64,000 bases of DNA from Chitinophaga pinensis. Its GTDB lineage: Bacteria; Bacteroidota; Bacteroidia; Chitinophagales; Chitinophagaceae. The stretch covers positions 1 to 64,000 of the forward strand of contig CALQSB010000011.1 of NCBI GenBank assembly GCA_943333125.1, in the 5' to 3' direction. A model generated the notes under the pieces. It saw only the letters and a list, made by a program, of their open reading frames with translations, was not told where the DNA came from and searched no databases. The position numbers were made by a program, and so were the translations under genes. Position 1 is the stretch's first letter, and every line of letters starts with the position of its first letter. Below, one piece after another: positions 7,878-18,957 of this stretch.

Positions 7878-10800
7878 TTATTTATGGTTAGAAATAATCA
7901 ATTTTAAGTTATGCTGATTTTTGCCGTTGATAATATTTATGTTGTACATGCCCATTGGCAATTTACTAAGATTCATATTTTTCAATTGTGTTCTGTTTTC
8001 TACTGTTGTAAAATCATTGGCTACGATTTGCCCCAAACTATTTATAATATTGATTTGGTAAATCCCATTTTCAACGTCATTGAAATAAATATTAAAATTT
8101 CCATTTCCTGGATTAGGATAGACAAGGAAATGAGAGGTAGTAATAGGGTAGATCGGTACCGGAGTGGGGATGACTTCAAAAACTGCCGTAAATGTAGCGT
8201 TATTGGTTATGTTCAAATTGATATAACGGGTAGTGTCTGAAGGTCTGCTAACGCCGCTGCTGTCCCAATGAGAAAATTGAAAACCGGGATTAGCAATGGC
8301 CGTTAAGCCAACAGAATTTCCATTAAAGTAAATTCCCGTCCAGGGCAATATTTCTGGGGTGATAGTGGAGATTTTTATTTTGCCTGCATTAGCCGGAAAT
8401 GACTTCAAGGTTACATCTACCTGATCAGTTAATGCAAATCCCGATTGAATATGATCTCTTACTTTTTGTCCTCTAATTGAAAATTCAGATTGCATAGTAA
8501 GATGATTATCCCTAAGGTCATTCATTTGTTGTGGAATGTTATTAGGGTCTCCCCATCTGTTATATTCCTTTGGCATTTCAGGTAATACTTCATTGTACAT
8601 CGAATCTTCAATGGCGATTAGTCGTGTTGGTTGGTAGCTGGTATTTAAAATATCAGCAAAACGGTTGATGAAATAATTTTTAAATTTTGGATTCTGAATA
8701 GATTTAAGCCAGATGTTTGAATAAGGATAACCTCCGGCATTTGCAAAAAGAAAGGCAATAGGGTCGTCAGTTGCAGAAGACCAGCCATTGGGTTGCAGTG
8801 ACAGCTCCATATCTATTACGCAGAAACGATATCTGAAGTCGGTTTTATTTGATCTGTAGATTTTTATATTGTTATAAGGCCAGTCCACATTTTGAATGAA
8901 AGCTTCAGCTATAATATAGTCGTTGTAATATTCCATATCGAAATATTTATCGGCGTCGTTCCAGTAGTTATTAGAAGTGGGATCAAGTGCATTGAAATTG
9001 TTATAAGCGGTGTAGAAGGAATCCACAGAGCCTACCACTGACCTTAGCACTCCACCATACCAGTAACTAACAGAAAGAATATCGGTGGAATCGGCATCTT
9101 CTGCTTCTTTGAAATATTCTTCATCAAATTTCTCTCTTAATTCGTATAAGCCAAAATAGGATCCATTAATATACACCGAAACAGGCCGGTAAGCAGAGTA
9201 GTAGTTTTTTGTTTCTTTACAAAGATTTTTAACACCGCAGGCATCTTTGTATGGATATCTTAGAAATTGGTTGCTTCCGTTTCTTAAATATATTTTGCTG
9301 TATTTATTCCGCCAGGGTTTATCAGGAATTAAAGGATAGGCAACTGCCCCTCCGCCTAAAACGGAATTGTTCAACTCCAATCTAAATGAATGCTGAGGTT
9401 GAGACCTGCTCCCTCCGGCGCCGCCATCTATTTGAATGCCTGCATTTTGAGAGAAAATTAAAGATCTGTCGGTATTGAAATATTCGGCAAAAGCAGGCTT
9501 TTCCCAATCCAGACTCCAGTTGTCAAATATACCCGAACCTCCATAAAGATTAGCATTGTCGGTTATTACAGACAATACAGGAGTGGTATGATTAATGCCA
9601 ATCAGATAACTAGATGCTTTTAAAGGACTGGGTAAAATATTGTTTCCAAATGCTCTTGCCTTTAAAACGGAGGAAGTCGTGATGGTAATATTTCCACCTG
9701 AATAGAGCGTAGAATTTAATGTGGGATCGCCCCCATCTAAAGTATATCTTATTTCAGAAGGATTGATGTTTGGATTAGTGATGAAAATTTGTTGTGTTCC
9801 AATAAATTCTCCAGAAGGAATGGAGAATAAAGGCGGCTGTAGGTAATTGCTGTATCCTGTGGAGCCGTTATTGGTTGCCGTTGGAGTGGGTGTTCCGAAA
9901 AATACAATGGTATTACTGGCGTCTGGATTACTGCCAGTACTGTTGTCTATATTAATACAATTAACAATCAACTGACTTATTAATTGCTGTGTAGGAGAAT
10001 AAAGATAAACCGTTTCTCCGCTGCTGTTTAAGGAGAAATTGGTATGCAGGTTTAGGGCAATATTCAAAGGAGTAAAAGTTCCGGTTACTTGAGTTTCGGA
10101 AACCATTTTTAAACTGAAATCAATATAACTGTAAGTAGTAGGGTCTGTGCTTGCTACGTCAAAAGCTATGCTGGAAATGTTGCCGGCAGTGAGTCCTGCA
10201 GCTATCAGTTCACTGGCAGGGATAATCATCTGATTTTTGGCAGACCAGTACCAGTTGCCATAAGGTGCAGGGTAGTCTGTTGTTGAGTTATTTATCGTTC
10301 CATACCCAATTTGATGTCCATTTAATTTGATGTTCGGTCTTTGCTGAACCGGAGTTCCATTGGTATGTCCACAAGCCCCATCGTTAAGATCTACAAAAGA
10401 AAAAACGGTGGAATAGTAAGGCGTCGAACTCTGATTAAAAATAGAATTCGAGGTGTAGCCGTCGTTTTTATAAGAACAAACATTGATTAATAAATTGGAA
10501 ACTCCATCCCAATTAAATGGAGTAGAAAAGTTGTGGGTATTCCATCCTGCAATCGGAGTAAAAGTCCCTGTATTTAATACTTGTTGAAATCCAGAGAAGG
10601 GTTTTCTGTTTTTTCCACTGCAGAAAATTGTTTTGTAGGCGTGTGGAAGTATGGAGATATTTGGGAAAACCCATTTTTCGGGTATTGAGTTGTCATCGGT
10701 CAACGAATAATTATTCAGATTTACAATAGCGTTTCCTGAGTTGTAGATCTCTATCCAGTCATTATATTCATTGTCTTCATCGGTAATAGAAGAGAAATTT

Positions 10801-10904
10801 CTGTTTGAGCCTTCGTTTATTACCAATTGAGCATTGCTCTTTATAGTTAAACACAAAAGCAAACAAGCAGTAATGGAAACTAATTTCGAAATCCATGATA
10901 TCAT
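7878..10904 (-). CDS. Multidomain CotH-kinase protein with T9SS type A sorting domain
   Basis: 1008 aa. Signal peptide at about 1-25; lamin-tail-like domain at about 27-105 (LVINEGSNRNF ... DWIEIYNSG); chitobiase C-terminal-like beta domain at about 365-435 (RYTLDGGDPT); CotH kinase region at about 440-790 with YFGLYELREKFDEEYF and VIDMELSL; a bacterial-repeat domain at about 815-895 (ANPGFQFSHWDSSG); and a type A T9SS sorting domain in the last 85 residues (VYPNPGNGNFNIYF ... PMGMYNINI). The architecture indicates a secreted or cell-surface kinase exported through the type IX system. It is first in a two-gene operon with a CotH lipoprotein. The target is unknown. Confidence 0.9.
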   Translation of the reverse strand: MISWISKLVSITACLLLCLTIKSNAQLVINEGSNRNFSSITDEDNEYNDWIEIYNSGNAIVNLNNYSLTDDNSIPEKWVFPNISILPHAYKTIFCSGKNRKPFSGFQQVLNTGTFTPIAGWNTHNFSTPFNWDGVSNLLINVCSYKNDGYTSNSIFNQSSTPYYSTVFSFVDLNDGACGHTNGTPVQQRPNIKLNGHQIGYGTINNSTTDYPAPYGNWYWSAKNQMIIPASELIAAGLTAGNISSIAFDVASTDPTTYSYIDFSLKMVSETQVTGTFTPLNIALNLHTNFSLNSSGETVYLYSPTQQLISQLIVNCINIDNSTGSNPDASNTIVFFGTPTPTATNNGSTGYSNYLQPPLFSIPSGEFIGTQQIFITNPNINPSEIRYTLDGGDPTLNSTLYSGGNITITTSSVLKARAFGNNILPSPLKASSYLIGINHTTPVLSVITDNANLYGGSGIFDNWSLDWEKPAFAEYFNTDRSLIFSQNAGIQIDGGAGGSRSQPQHSFRLELNNSVLGGGAVAYPLIPDKPWRNKYSKIYLRNGSNQFLRYPYKDACGVKNLCKETKNYYSAYRPVSVYINGSYFGLYELREKFDEEYFKEAEDADSTDILSVSYWYGGVLRSVVGSVDSFYTAYNNFNALDPTSNNYWNDADKYFDMEYYNDYIIAEAFIQNVDWPYNNIKIYRSNKTDFRYRFCVIDMELSLQPNGWSSATDDPIAFLFANAGGYPYSNIWLKSIQNPKFKNYFINRFADILNTSYQPTRLIAIEDSMYNEVLPEMPKEYNRWGDPNNIPQQMNDLRDNHLTMQSEFSIRGQKVRDHIQSGFALTDQVDVTLKSFPANAGKIKISTITPEILPWTGIYFNGNSVGLTAIANPGFQFSHWDSSGVSRPSDTTRYINLNITNNATFTAVFEVIPTPVPIYPITTSHFLVYPNPGNGNFNIYFNDVENGIYQINIINSLGQIVANDFTTVENRTQLKNMNLSKLPMGMYNINIINGKNQHNLKLIISNHK

Positions 10905-11060
10905 AAAAAAAATAATTGAAAAGTTGAAAGAATTTCAAGGGATAGAAAAACAAAGTAGATGAAGATAATATTTTTTTTCTATTTATTATAGCTTTTTGGC
11001 CCATTTGAATTTAAAAGTTGATTTTAGGGCTATTATATTTTATGCTTGATTCTAAAAGGC

Positions 11061-11068
11061 TAACTTTG
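11061..11068 (+). promoter_or_regulatory. TAnnTTTG-type -7 box before the PhyH gene
   Basis: TAACTTTG matches the Bacteroidetes -7 consensus and lies 38 bp before the ATG at 11107. No convincing -33 TTG at the normal distance was found. Confidence 0.45.
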
Positions 11069-11106
11069 AAACTTAAAAAATAATTTTCATAAAATACAAT
11101 TAATCA

Positions 11107-11928
11107 ATGAAAGCGAAATTTCAGGAAGAGGGTTATCTGGTATTGGAAAATTTTTATACTGCAGAAGAGTGTGACGCACTGATGCAGCGGGGAGAGGAGC
11201 TGGCTGCAGGGTATAATTTTGACGGACATCCATCCGTTTTTCAAACCAATGAACAAACAAGAACTTCCGATGATTATTTTTTAAACTCAGGCGGGAATAT
11301 TTCTTACTTTTTTGAGAAGGATGCATTTGATGAAAATGGCAAACTGAAGAATGATCTTTTTCATTCCCTGAATAAAATAGGACATGCCTTGCATGATCTT
11401 GATCCTGTATTTGAAAAATTCTCACGTTCTTCTCAGCTTAAAGAATTATCTGACGAATTGAATCTCGATAGTTATGTAATCATTCAAAGTATGTTAATTT
11501 TAAAACATGCCAAAATTGGAGGAATAGTTGATGTGCATCAGGATGCGGCGTTTTTATATACAGAGCCCAATTCATGTATAGGTTTCTGGTTTGCTTTGGA
11601 AGACGCTACTATTGAAAATGGTTGCATGTGGGCAAAGCCTGGCGGACACAAAACATCACTGAGATCCTGGTTTAGAAAAAAAGAAAATGGGGGAACAGAA
11701 ATGCACATGTTTAATGATGAGCCTCTTTCTACAGAAGGAATGATTCCCCTTGAAGTAAAAAAAGGTACTTGCATCGTCTTGGATGGTTTGCTGCCACATT
11801 ACAGTTTGCCCAATACCAGCGGAAAGTCCCGTCAGGCTTATGCTTTGCATACTATTGATCGCAATGCAAAGTATCCTGAAACAAATTGGCTGAGCAGAGA
11901 TATGGCTTCTTTAAAAGGGTTCAATTAA
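11107..11928 (+). CDS. Phytanoyl-CoA dioxygenase (PhyH) family protein
   Basis: 273 aa. It belongs to the Fe(II)/2-oxoglutarate-dependent oxygenases and resembles the PHYHD1 subgroup. The facial triad is visible as His144-x-Asp146 (VDVHQDAAF) and His231 (LLPHYSLPN), with Arg242 as likely 2-oxoglutarate anchor (GKSRQAYALH). The N-terminus FQEEGYLVLENFYTAEEC is the usual family opening. It is followed after 6 bp by a TIM-barrel isomerase-like gene, so the pair is probably an operon acting on one small molecule. The substrate cannot be inferred. Confidence 0.88.
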   Translation: MKAKFQEEGYLVLENFYTAEECDALMQRGEELAAGYNFDGHPSVFQTNEQTRTSDDYFLNSGGNISYFFEKDAFDENGKLKNDLFHSLNKIGHALHDLDPVFEKFSRSSQLKELSDELNLDSYVIIQSMLILKHAKIGGIVDVHQDAAFLYTEPNSCIGFWFALEDATIENGCMWAKPGGHKTSLRSWFRKKENGGTEMHMFNDEPLSTEGMIPLEVKKGTCIVLDGLLPHYSLPNTSGKSRQAYALHTIDRNAKYPETNWLSRDMASLKGFN

Positions 11929-11934
11929 TTATTT

Positions 11935-12762
11935 ATGCAGATAAAATATTCATTTCCTTATTGGGGCAGTGACCATCTTTCTCCTTCGCAGTTTATTACC
12001 AATGTTTCAAATGAAGGCTTTGATGGCGCCGAACTTTTACTGCAACCTCCGGATATTTTTACAAATGATTTTTTACTGGCAATTGAAAATATCAGAAAGC
12101 AAAATCCTGATTTTTATTTTATCACATTGCAACTTCCTTTTCCCGAAAATAATTCAGTAGCTGCACACATTAAAGTCATGGAAGAAAATTTCATGAAGCT
12201 TTCTGCAATGAATCCATTATTCATAAATTCACATACTGGAAAAGATTACTTTTCTTTTGATGACAATTGCAGAATTATTGATGCCGCTATGAATTTTTCG
12301 GCAAAAAATGGAATTAGAATTCTTCATGAAACACATAGAGGTAGATTTTCATTTCATGCAGCAACATTGATTCCCTATCTGAATAAATTTCCTGAAATAG
12401 AGCTGGTTGGTGATTTCTCTCATTTTTGTACAGTTTCGGAAAGTATGCTGGAAGATCAGGAAGATATTCTTCAGCAAATTATTCCTCATGTGTCACATAT
12501 TCATGCCAGAGTTGGATTTGAACAAGGGCCACAAGTGAATAATCCTGCTGCTCCAGAATGGGAAAGTCATTTAAATAAATTCATCGGATGGTGGAAGCAA
12601 ATTATTGATTACAAAAAAAGCAAAGGCGATACTTTATTTACGATCAGTCCAGAGTTTGGCCCCGATCCTTATATGCCCGTGCAGCCCTTTACCAAAGAGC
12701 CTTTGAGCAATCAATGGGATAATAACGTATTTATGATGCAGCATTTGAAATCTAGAATTTAG
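11935..12762 (+). CDS. Sugar phosphate isomerase/epimerase-like TIM-barrel protein
   Basis: 275 aa, no signal peptide, cytoplasmic. The sequence fits the xylose isomerase-like AP-endonuclease-2 TIM barrel: NEGFDGAELL on an early strand, FINSHTGKDYFSF and ILHETHRGRFSFH in the middle, VGDFSHF as a metal-ligand-like strand and SHIHARVGFEQGPQV late. His, Glu and Asp residues at these strand ends could bind a divalent metal. It follows the PhyH-family gene by 6 bp, suggesting a shared catabolic step. Specific activity is unknown. Confidence 0.8.
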   Translation: MQIKYSFPYWGSDHLSPSQFITNVSNEGFDGAELLLQPPDIFTNDFLLAIENIRKQNPDFYFITLQLPFPENNSVAAHIKVMEENFMKLSAMNPLFINSHTGKDYFSFDDNCRIIDAAMNFSAKNGIRILHETHRGRFSFHAATLIPYLNKFPEIELVGDFSHFCTVSESMLEDQEDILQQIIPHVSHIHARVGFEQGPQVNNPAAPEWESHLNKFIGWWKQIIDYKKSKGDTLFTISPEFGPDPYMPVQPFTKEPLSNQWDNNVFMMQHLKSRI

Positions 12763-12781
12763 TTTTTGGGCTTTATTTGTG

Positions 12782-12812
12782 TTGTAGCATCAGTTAAACC
12801 TTAGTAACTTTG
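12782..12812 (+). promoter_or_regulatory. Promoter of ribBA
   Basis: TAACTTTG at 12805-12812 with TTG at 12782-12784, a distance matching Bacteroidetes -33/-7 promoters. It leaves a short leader before the ATG at 12831. Confidence 0.6.
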
Positions 12813-12830
12813 TCCTCTAATTTTTAGATC

Positions 12831-14036
12831 ATGTTGGATAGTATTGAGTCAGCGCTGGAAGATATCAGAAAAGGCAAATTGATTATTGTAGTAGATGATG
12901 AAGATCGCGAAAATGAAGGCGATTTTGTTGCCGCTGCGGCAAACGTAACTCCCGAAGTAATCAATTTTATGAGTACTCATGGCAGAGGACTGATTTGCGC
13001 TTCTGTTACAGAGGAAAGATGTATGGAATTAAATCTGCAGCCAATGGTAGTAGATAATACTTCGCTTCACGAAACGGCTTTTATGGTTAGTGTAGATTTG
13101 CTGGGACATGGCTGTACTACAGGCATTTCTGCACAAGATCGTTCCAAAACAATTCAGGCACTTATTAATAAAGATACTAAGCCCGAAGACCTGGGAAGAC
13201 CCGGTCATATATTTCCATTAAGAGCAAAAAAAGGTGGCGTGTTAAGAAGAGCAGGTCATACAGAAGCTACTATTGATTTAGCCCGGCTTGCTGGTTTTGA
13301 ACCCGCAGGTGCTTTGGTTGAAATTATGAATGAAGATGGCTCTATGGCAAGGCTTCCTGAATTAAAAGAGATTGCAATAAAGTTCAACCTGAAGATAATA
13401 TCCATTAAGGATCTGATAGAATATCGGCTACAAACTGAAACCTTGATTAAAGAAGAAGTTCGCGTTGAAATGCCCACTTTGTATGGAACATTCGAATTAA
13501 TAGCCTTTACTCAAGTCAATACCGGAGAAACACATCTGGCTTTGAAAAAAGGCAATTGGGAAAAAGACGAACCCATAATGGTGAGGGTGCACAGCAGTTG
13601 TATGACAGGAGATATTTTAGGATCGCTGAGATGCGATTGTGGCGAACAGTTGCATCATGCGCTCGAAATGATTGAGAAGGAAGGAAAAGGGTTGGTTTTA
13701 TATATGAATCAGGAAGGCCGCGGAATTGGATTGATCAATAAATTGAAAGCATATAAATTACAGGAACAGGGATTGGATACTGTTGAAGCCAATATAAAAT
13801 TAGGTTTTGGAATGGATGAAAGGGACTATGGAATTGGAGCTCAGATTCTTCGCAGCTTACAGGTTTCAAAAATGAAATTGATTACTAATAATCCTAAAAA
13901 AAGAGCAGGAATGCTGGGCTATGGTTTGGAAGTCGTAGACTCGATTCCTATTGAAATGAAACCCAATGCGCATAATAAAAAATATCTTTTTACTAAGCGC
14001 GATAAACTAGGACATGAAATACTAAATGGACTTTAA
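12831..14036 (+). CDS. ribBA: Bifunctional DHBP synthase/GTP cyclohydrolase II (riboflavin biosynthesis)
   Basis: 401 aa. The N-terminal half makes 3,4-dihydroxy-2-butanone 4-phosphate from ribulose 5-phosphate ([11 protein letters not shown] near residue 23; [13 protein letters not shown] near 143). The C-terminal half opens GTP to the first pyrimidine precursor of riboflavin; its zinc cysteines are in [19 protein letters not shown] and the catalytic region in NQEGRGIGL. Both active sites look intact and length is normal. It has its own promoter. Its stop codon overlaps the convergent tamB stop by 4 bp. Confidence 0.97.
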   Translation: MLDSIESALEDIRKGKLIIVVDDEDRENEGDFVAAAANVTPEVINFMSTHGRGLICASVTEERCMELNLQPMVVDNTSLHETAFMVSVDLLGHGCTTGISAQDRSKTIQALINKDTKPEDLGRPGHIFPLRAKKGGVLRRAGHTEATIDLARLAGFEPAGALVEIMNEDGSMARLPELKEIAIKFNLKIISIKDLIEYRLQTETLIKEEVRVEMPTLYGTFELIAFTQVNTGETHLALKKGNWEKDEPIMVRVHSSCMTGDILGSLRCDCGEQLHHALEMIEKEGKGLVLYMNQEGRGIGLINKLKAYKLQEQGLDTVEANIKLGFGMDERDYGIGAQILRSLQVSKMKLITNNPKKRAGMLGYGLEVVDSIPIEMKPNAHNKKYLFTKRDKLGHEILNGL

Positions 14037-17000
14037 TTCTCTTCTGTCTTCTTAGCGGGAGATTTTATTAAAAAATCCTGAGCCTCAATTTTCTTTTTAC
14101 TTCTGAAAATATCAGAAATCTTGTTCAGATCTTTACGGTATGATAGCTGCAGCCCGGAGCGATTTCTTTGGTTCAAGGTAAAGTCAATGCTGCTTCTGTT
14201 GAAGCCTACAATTCTAACGGATCCATCTTTATTGATGAGCCACTCAATAGTAATGTCGGGAGTTAATAATCCTTTTTTCTCTAGCTGCTGCGCATAATTG
14301 GGATTGTTGTAATCAAGATTTCCGCCTACTAACATTACCAATCTGTTGTTGAGTAAAATCTTTAAACCTGCGCGTATATTGGCCTGCAACATCGATGCGC
14401 TTTTTTGCAAATCTAGGGTAGGGTTGATATCGATGTAAGTTGATAAAATGCCTTTAGTGGCTTTTTCAAGTTCTTTATTAAAAAAGTTAGTCAGCAAATT
14501 ACTGATTACACCTCCAATAGTATTGGTGATTAATGTACTGGCATTTCCCTGAGTAAGAAAGTTCTGACTTCCGATAATAAAAGTATTGAACAACAATAAG
14601 CTGGCCACTTGCTTGTTCATTTCATTTTCGTCATTTTTAAAATCAGCCAGTCTCTTTACAATGATATCATCTCTTTTGGCATCGCTTTTTTCGAGAAGCT
14701 CCAGATCAAATGATACCGTAGGTTTTTGAAGTACACCCGTTAAGTGAGAGATGATTTTCAAATCCTCATTCTGTCTGAAACCTCCATTTGAAGAAAGGCT
14801 GCTGATGTCTACATTTTTAGCGAGATATTCGGCGTCGATATCAATAATGGCTTCATAGGCATCGCCATTCCAGGTGATCGTACCACGGTTAAGGGTAAAT
14901 GGTTTTTGAAAGAAGGTCTGAAAATTGAAATTGTATTCTCCTTTCGTTAGTTTATAAGTCCCAAGAATCGAAAGGGGTTCTATATTTCCTACTTTGATTG
15001 AGATGATGCCGTTGCCCTGGCCTTTGATAATATCACCCGTTTCTTCATCAAGGATAACGTCAACTTTACATGCGGGATTAGCATTTATTTTTAGATTTAC
15101 TACAATGTTTAAATTGTCAGAAGCTTTTACTTCTTCCATTTTAGAACCGAACTTAACAAAGTCGATGTAATCTATCGCATTGCTTTCTTTCCCTTCTGAG
15201 GTGGGCAAATAAATATGACTGCTGTCTACTTCATTTGGCGCGCCATTAATATCCATCTGAAGATTCGTTAAAGGGCCGTTGATATTCATTTGTGCACGAC
15301 CTACAAGATTTCCATAAAACTGCGCGTTGTCATTTTTACTGAGATTGAGCAGAGACAATTTGGAGGTTTCTAATTTTATATTATCAAAGAAAAAATTGTC
15401 AAATAAATTATGATGAATTTTTCCATTTATCGTTGCGGTATTATTTAGAGAATCTTTTAACTGTATTAATGAAAGGTCAATCAAATCATCTTCGAATTTT
15501 ATGTTTTGATTATTGAGAAAATAACGGCATTGAGTATAGGCGACTTTCAAAGAGCCATTTTTCACCAATACGTTTCCAGTTAGATATTGATGTTTGCTAT
15601 TTCCGGATAATTTAAGGTGCGTTGTGGCGACTCCGTTTATTTGGTCAAATACACTTCCGAGATAGGGTTCGAGAATAGAAAGTTGCATTTGCTCGCCATC
15701 TAATACAGCATCTAATTTAGTATTGCCGGAGTCTTTGTAATTGTAGGTTCCGCTTAAGCCAAATCGATTTGCAGTGTCTGTACTTTTTGCATGATATTCA
15801 ATCAGGCCGCTTTCTGTGTTGGCAATTCCGTTCAAATTGATATTTCCAATGTAGCGGTCTTCCATGATAAGACTATCTGCTTTGCCAATGAAATCAATAT
15901 TGGGATTTCCTGTAGGGTCATTTATCGTTGCAGTTCCGGATATTCTGCCTTTGATTGCAGGGTTGGTAAATGCAAATGGAATAAAATCGCCCAAATTGAT
16001 ATTGGTGAGCTTTGCAATAATATGTGATTGACTGGTAACGTCATCCAGTTCTGTAGTAATACTCAATTGCTCATTTTCATGAGAAAACTGAACTCCGTTG
16101 GTAAGAAATAAATTTTTTCGGAATGAAATTTCTCCATCTTTATTTAACAGCCATTTTTTATCGTTGATAATAAAGGAAGAAGGAGAGAGATGAATGTCGA
16201 CTCCATCAGAAAATGTTTTAACTGTAGCGTTTAGATCGGCATTGTTTAAAGTTCCGGCAGCACTGGTTTTAATATGAATCTCAGAAACATCATTATTGGA
16301 GATGAGCTGTAATTTAGTGTCGGGTAAATGTATGCTATCTGGAAGCTCAATGTCGCCAACACTGATGTCTGTGGTAAGGGTATCTCTGCTGCTCTTTCCA
16401 TTAATGATAATGTTGTTGAATTTCTTTCCGTCATATCCAAACTCAGGAACTTCGCCATCTATTTTTAATTCATTTTTTTCAAGATTTAAATTTCCGGAAA
16501 TAGTGGAGTAGTTTCCTCCGCTTAGTTTTTTATCAAATAATTTCAGGTAGTCTTCAATGTTATTTGTCTTAATATGGAAAGAGAAATCCTGATTACTTAA
16601 AGGATAAAGCGGTTTATTGATATACGAAGGATAATATTTAGTCAGAAATAGTTTAAATGCATCAGGCAATTCCAGTATTTTATACTGACCAGAAATTTCT
16701 GCATCTATTTCATTGGAGTGTAATACTAATGACTTTTTATTATTTTCATTTAAAGACGCTAAAGAAAAAGAATGGAAAGACAAGGCCTCTTCATTGTTCT
16801 TTAAAGTGGCATCATATAATTTCGCCTGTCCCAGAAAATTATCAATGTTATTACCCGTAAAGTCTAACGCGAATTTTCCGGATAAGGAAAGATTTTGCTC
16901 TGTTAGTTTAATGTTTTTCAAATTGGCATGTTTCAAATCTGCCGTAAGTTTAAAAGCAATATTGTCTCCCGAAAGCGTTAACAGGCCATTGAGATTATTG

Positions 17001-18766
17001 ACAATGAGATTTGAATCATTAATACTCAGCTGGCCTTTGAATGCATTGTTTTCGAAATTGCCATTTGCTTTTATTTCTTTATAATGATATCCGTTGAATT
17101 CGATTTCGGGAATATAACCAACGAAGTTTGCATTTAAATCTTTCAAGCTAAATCCGCTGCCTTCAAGTTTTCCATCAATAGAAATATTACCCACTTGTTT
17201 ACTGTCTGTAAATGCACCTAAATTAAAATTTTTAGAATACAGCGTGCCTTTATAAATAGGAATGCCTTTTGTCGGCAATTTGATATTGATATCAGAGATC
17301 ACACTGCCAAGATTGGTGTTGATTAATCCGGAAGCCACAAAATTATTTAAGTATCCGGTGAACCTTCCTTTGTAATAAATCTCGCCAAGTTTATCAAGCC
17401 TAGGCTGATGAATATTTATCAGTTCAGGAAAAATAAAAGCAAGATCAATACTATTGGTGGTAGATCCGGCAGAATTGAAAATAATAAATGTATTGTCAAT
17501 GTCGGGTAGTTCTTTCATTTCAATGTCGCCGCGAATACAAGTGTTTCCGGAACTGATATTCATGTCGTCAACTTCGAAATGAGAAACCGTTCCTTTGCCG
17601 CGGCCATTTACGTTAAAAATTTTATGCCAGTTTTTTAATTCAGGAGCAAATAAAGCGATATCGTCACTGCTAACCATACTACCAGACAATCTAGCGTCCA
17701 TTTTTACATTGGTTAAAAACTCCTTCATGTCGGCTTTGAAGTGAGTATAGTGCATCGCATAATAATCTGACAGATGGCTGTTATTCGTGGTTAAGTCAAG
17801 GTTCCTGAATTCCATCATGGAAGACGTGAATTTCATATCGGTAGTAATCTTCTTTACGACAAACCCATTTTTTTCTTTAGTGGATAAGTTAATTTTTGCA
17901 ATCAGGGAATCGCTGTTTATTGAAATGTCTTGCAAATCTGCATTGATACTTCCGAACGCAAAATGCAGGCCATCAAAATAGTCGGTATAAGGCGGTCGCT
18001 CTGTTTCTATATCATTTTGATAAGTACCGTTTTTAATATGCATTTTTTTTATGGCAATAAGCCAGTGGTTCTTATTCTTTTCTGAATTTAAATTGCTGTT
18101 CTTTTCAGAAGGGGGAGTACTAACGTAATTCAATGGGCGATTTCCGGTATAATCTTTTTCAGCAAATATAGGCTCAGTTAAATTGATGTTCTTAATCAGA
18201 AAATTTTGAGTAGTTAAATCAGCCTTATCAAATAAAACATCAAGATGTGTTAAAGAAGCAATCATATCATCACCAATCCATTTGTCAATCTTATTAAATT
18301 TGATGTTGTTTAATTCGGCTTCATTTAATTCAAAAGCAATCTCTTTTTTATTTTTTGTTTTTGTTGATGTAGAATCTTCGAAGTAGTCAAGTATGAATTG
18401 ATAATTCCACACTTCTTTGGTTCGTGTCAGATTTACCTGAGCATCATCAAGGCCAATGTATTTTAAAATGATTTTATCTTTAGCAAAAAACCAGTCGTTG
18501 ATGTTTACTTTTGCCGCACCAGCGTATAATAAAGTATCTTCAGCCTGATCCTCAATTAATAGTTTCTCGAACTGCAGTTTATAAAAGAAAGCGAAGTCAA
18601 CACTTTCAATGGAGACTTTAGTATGTAATTTTTCGGAAAGGGAAGAGGCTGCTTTTTGAACAAGCCAGGTTTGCACTTTAGGTAAATGTAACAAGCCGTA
18701 TAAAGAAAGTAACAGAAAAATAAGTACCAGCAGTATTCGGGATGATATTTTTAGGAATTTTCTCAG
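14033..18766 (-). CDS. tamB: TamB-like translocation/assembly module protein, probable CTG start
   Basis: About 1577 aa. TamB spans the periplasm as a long beta-helical groove anchored in the inner membrane and helps move lipids or assemble outer-membrane proteins. The C-terminal DUF490-type domain is recognisable ([40 protein letters not shown]). The first usual start codon is TTG at 18694, but that would remove the membrane anchor. Reading upstream in the same frame gives [20 protein letters not shown], a typical TamB N-terminus, before a TAA. The only near-cognate codon placed correctly is CTG at 18764-18766, chosen here. A sequencing error at the start is the alternative. Confidence 0.85.
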   Translation of the reverse strand: MRKFLKISSRILLVLIFLLLSLYGLLHLPKVQTWLVQKAASSLSEKLHTKVSIESVDFAFFYKLQFEKLLIEDQAEDTLLYAGAAKVNINDWFFAKDKIILKYIGLDDAQVNLTRTKEVWNYQFILDYFEDSTSTKTKNKKEIAFELNEAELNNIKFNKIDKWIGDDMIASLTHLDVLFDKADLTTQNFLIKNINLTEPIFAEKDYTGNRPLNYVSTPPSEKNSNLNSEKNKNHWLIAIKKMHIKNGTYQNDIETERPPYTDYFDGLHFAFGSINADLQDISINSDSLIAKINLSTKEKNGFVVKKITTDMKFTSSMMEFRNLDLTTNNSHLSDYYAMHYTHFKADMKEFLTNVKMDARLSGSMVSSDDIALFAPELKNWHKIFNVNGRGKGTVSHFEVDDMNISSGNTCIRGDIEMKELPDIDNTFIIFNSAGSTTNSIDLAFIFPELINIHQPRLDKLGEIYYKGRFTGYLNNFVASGLINTNLGSVISDINIKLPTKGIPIYKGTLYSKNFNLGAFTDSKQVGNISIDGKLEGSGFSLKDLNANFVGYIPEIEFNGYHYKEIKANGNFENNAFKGQLSINDSNLIVNNLNGLLTLSGDNIAFKLTADLKHANLKNIKLTEQNLSLSGKFALDFTGNNIDNFLGQAKLYDATLKNNEEALSFHSFSLASLNENNKKSLVLHSNEIDAEISGQYKILELPDAFKLFLTKYYPSYINKPLYPLSNQDFSFHIKTNNIEDYLKLFDKKLSGGNYSTISGNLNLEKNELKIDGEVPEFGYDGKKFNNIIINGKSSRDTLTTDISVGDIELPDSIHLPDTKLQLISNNDVSEIHIKTSAAGTLNNADLNATVKTFSDGVDIHLSPSSFIINDKKWLLNKDGEISFRKNLFLTNGVQFSHENEQLSITTELDDVTSQSHIIAKLTNINLGDFIPFAFTNPAIKGRISGTATINDPTGNPNIDFIGKADSLIMEDRYIGNINLNGIANTESGLIEYHAKSTDTANRFGLSGTYNYKDSGNTKLDAVLDGEQMQLSILEPYLGSVFDQINGVATTHLKLSGNSKHQYLTGNVLVKNGSLKVAYTQCRYFLNNQNIKFEDDLIDLSLIQLKDSLNNTATINGKIHHNLFDNFFFDNIKLETSKLSLLNLSKNDNAQFYGNLVGRAQMNINGPLTNLQMDINGAPNEVDSSHIYLPTSEGKESNAIDYIDFVKFGSKMEEVKASDNLNIVVNLKINANPACKVDVILDEETGDIIKGQGNGIISIKVGNIEPLSILGTYKLTKGEYNFNFQTFFQKPFTLNRGTITWNGDAYEAIIDIDAEYLAKNVDISSLSSNGGFRQNEDLKIISHLTGVLQKPTVSFDLELLEKSDAKRDDIIVKRLADFKNDENEMNKQVASLLLFNTFIIGSQNFLTQGNASTLITNTIGGVISNLLTNFFNKELEKATKGILSTYIDINPTLDLQKSASMLQANIRAGLKILLNNRLVMLVGGNLDYNNPNYAQQLEKKGLLTPDITIEWLINKDGSVRIVGFNRSSIDFTLNQRNRSGLQLSYRKDLNKISDIFRSKKKIEAQDFLIKSPAKKTEEN

Positions 18767-18858
18767 ATTATTAAATTAGGTGTAAAATTAGCCATTAGCA
18801 AGATAAGCGCAAAAACCAAATGCTGATTTATCTCATAAATTATAAATATACTTTTTAC

Positions 18859-18921
18859 CGCAGAGACCCGAGAAATGAGCGTTTACATAAAGATATTTGA
18901 TAAAGACACATAGTCTCTGCG
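18859..18921. repeat. Inverted repeat CGCAGAGAC
   Basis: CGCAGAGAC at 18859-18867 and its perfect inverse GTCTCTGCG at 18913-18921 in the gap between ggt and tamB. The CGCAGAGA core resembles a dispersed intergenic repeat seen in many bacterial genomes. It could form a long-loop hairpin at the end of the ggt transcript. Confidence 0.4.
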
Positions 18922-18957
18922 TAAACCTCTTTTTCTCTTCTTCTCTGCCTTGAAAAA

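Noticed and set aside
7911-8240. 109-residue plus-strand frame inside the CotH/T9SS gene
   Set aside because: It overlaps the well-supported type A sorting domain and bacterial-repeat domain and shows no recognisable protein.
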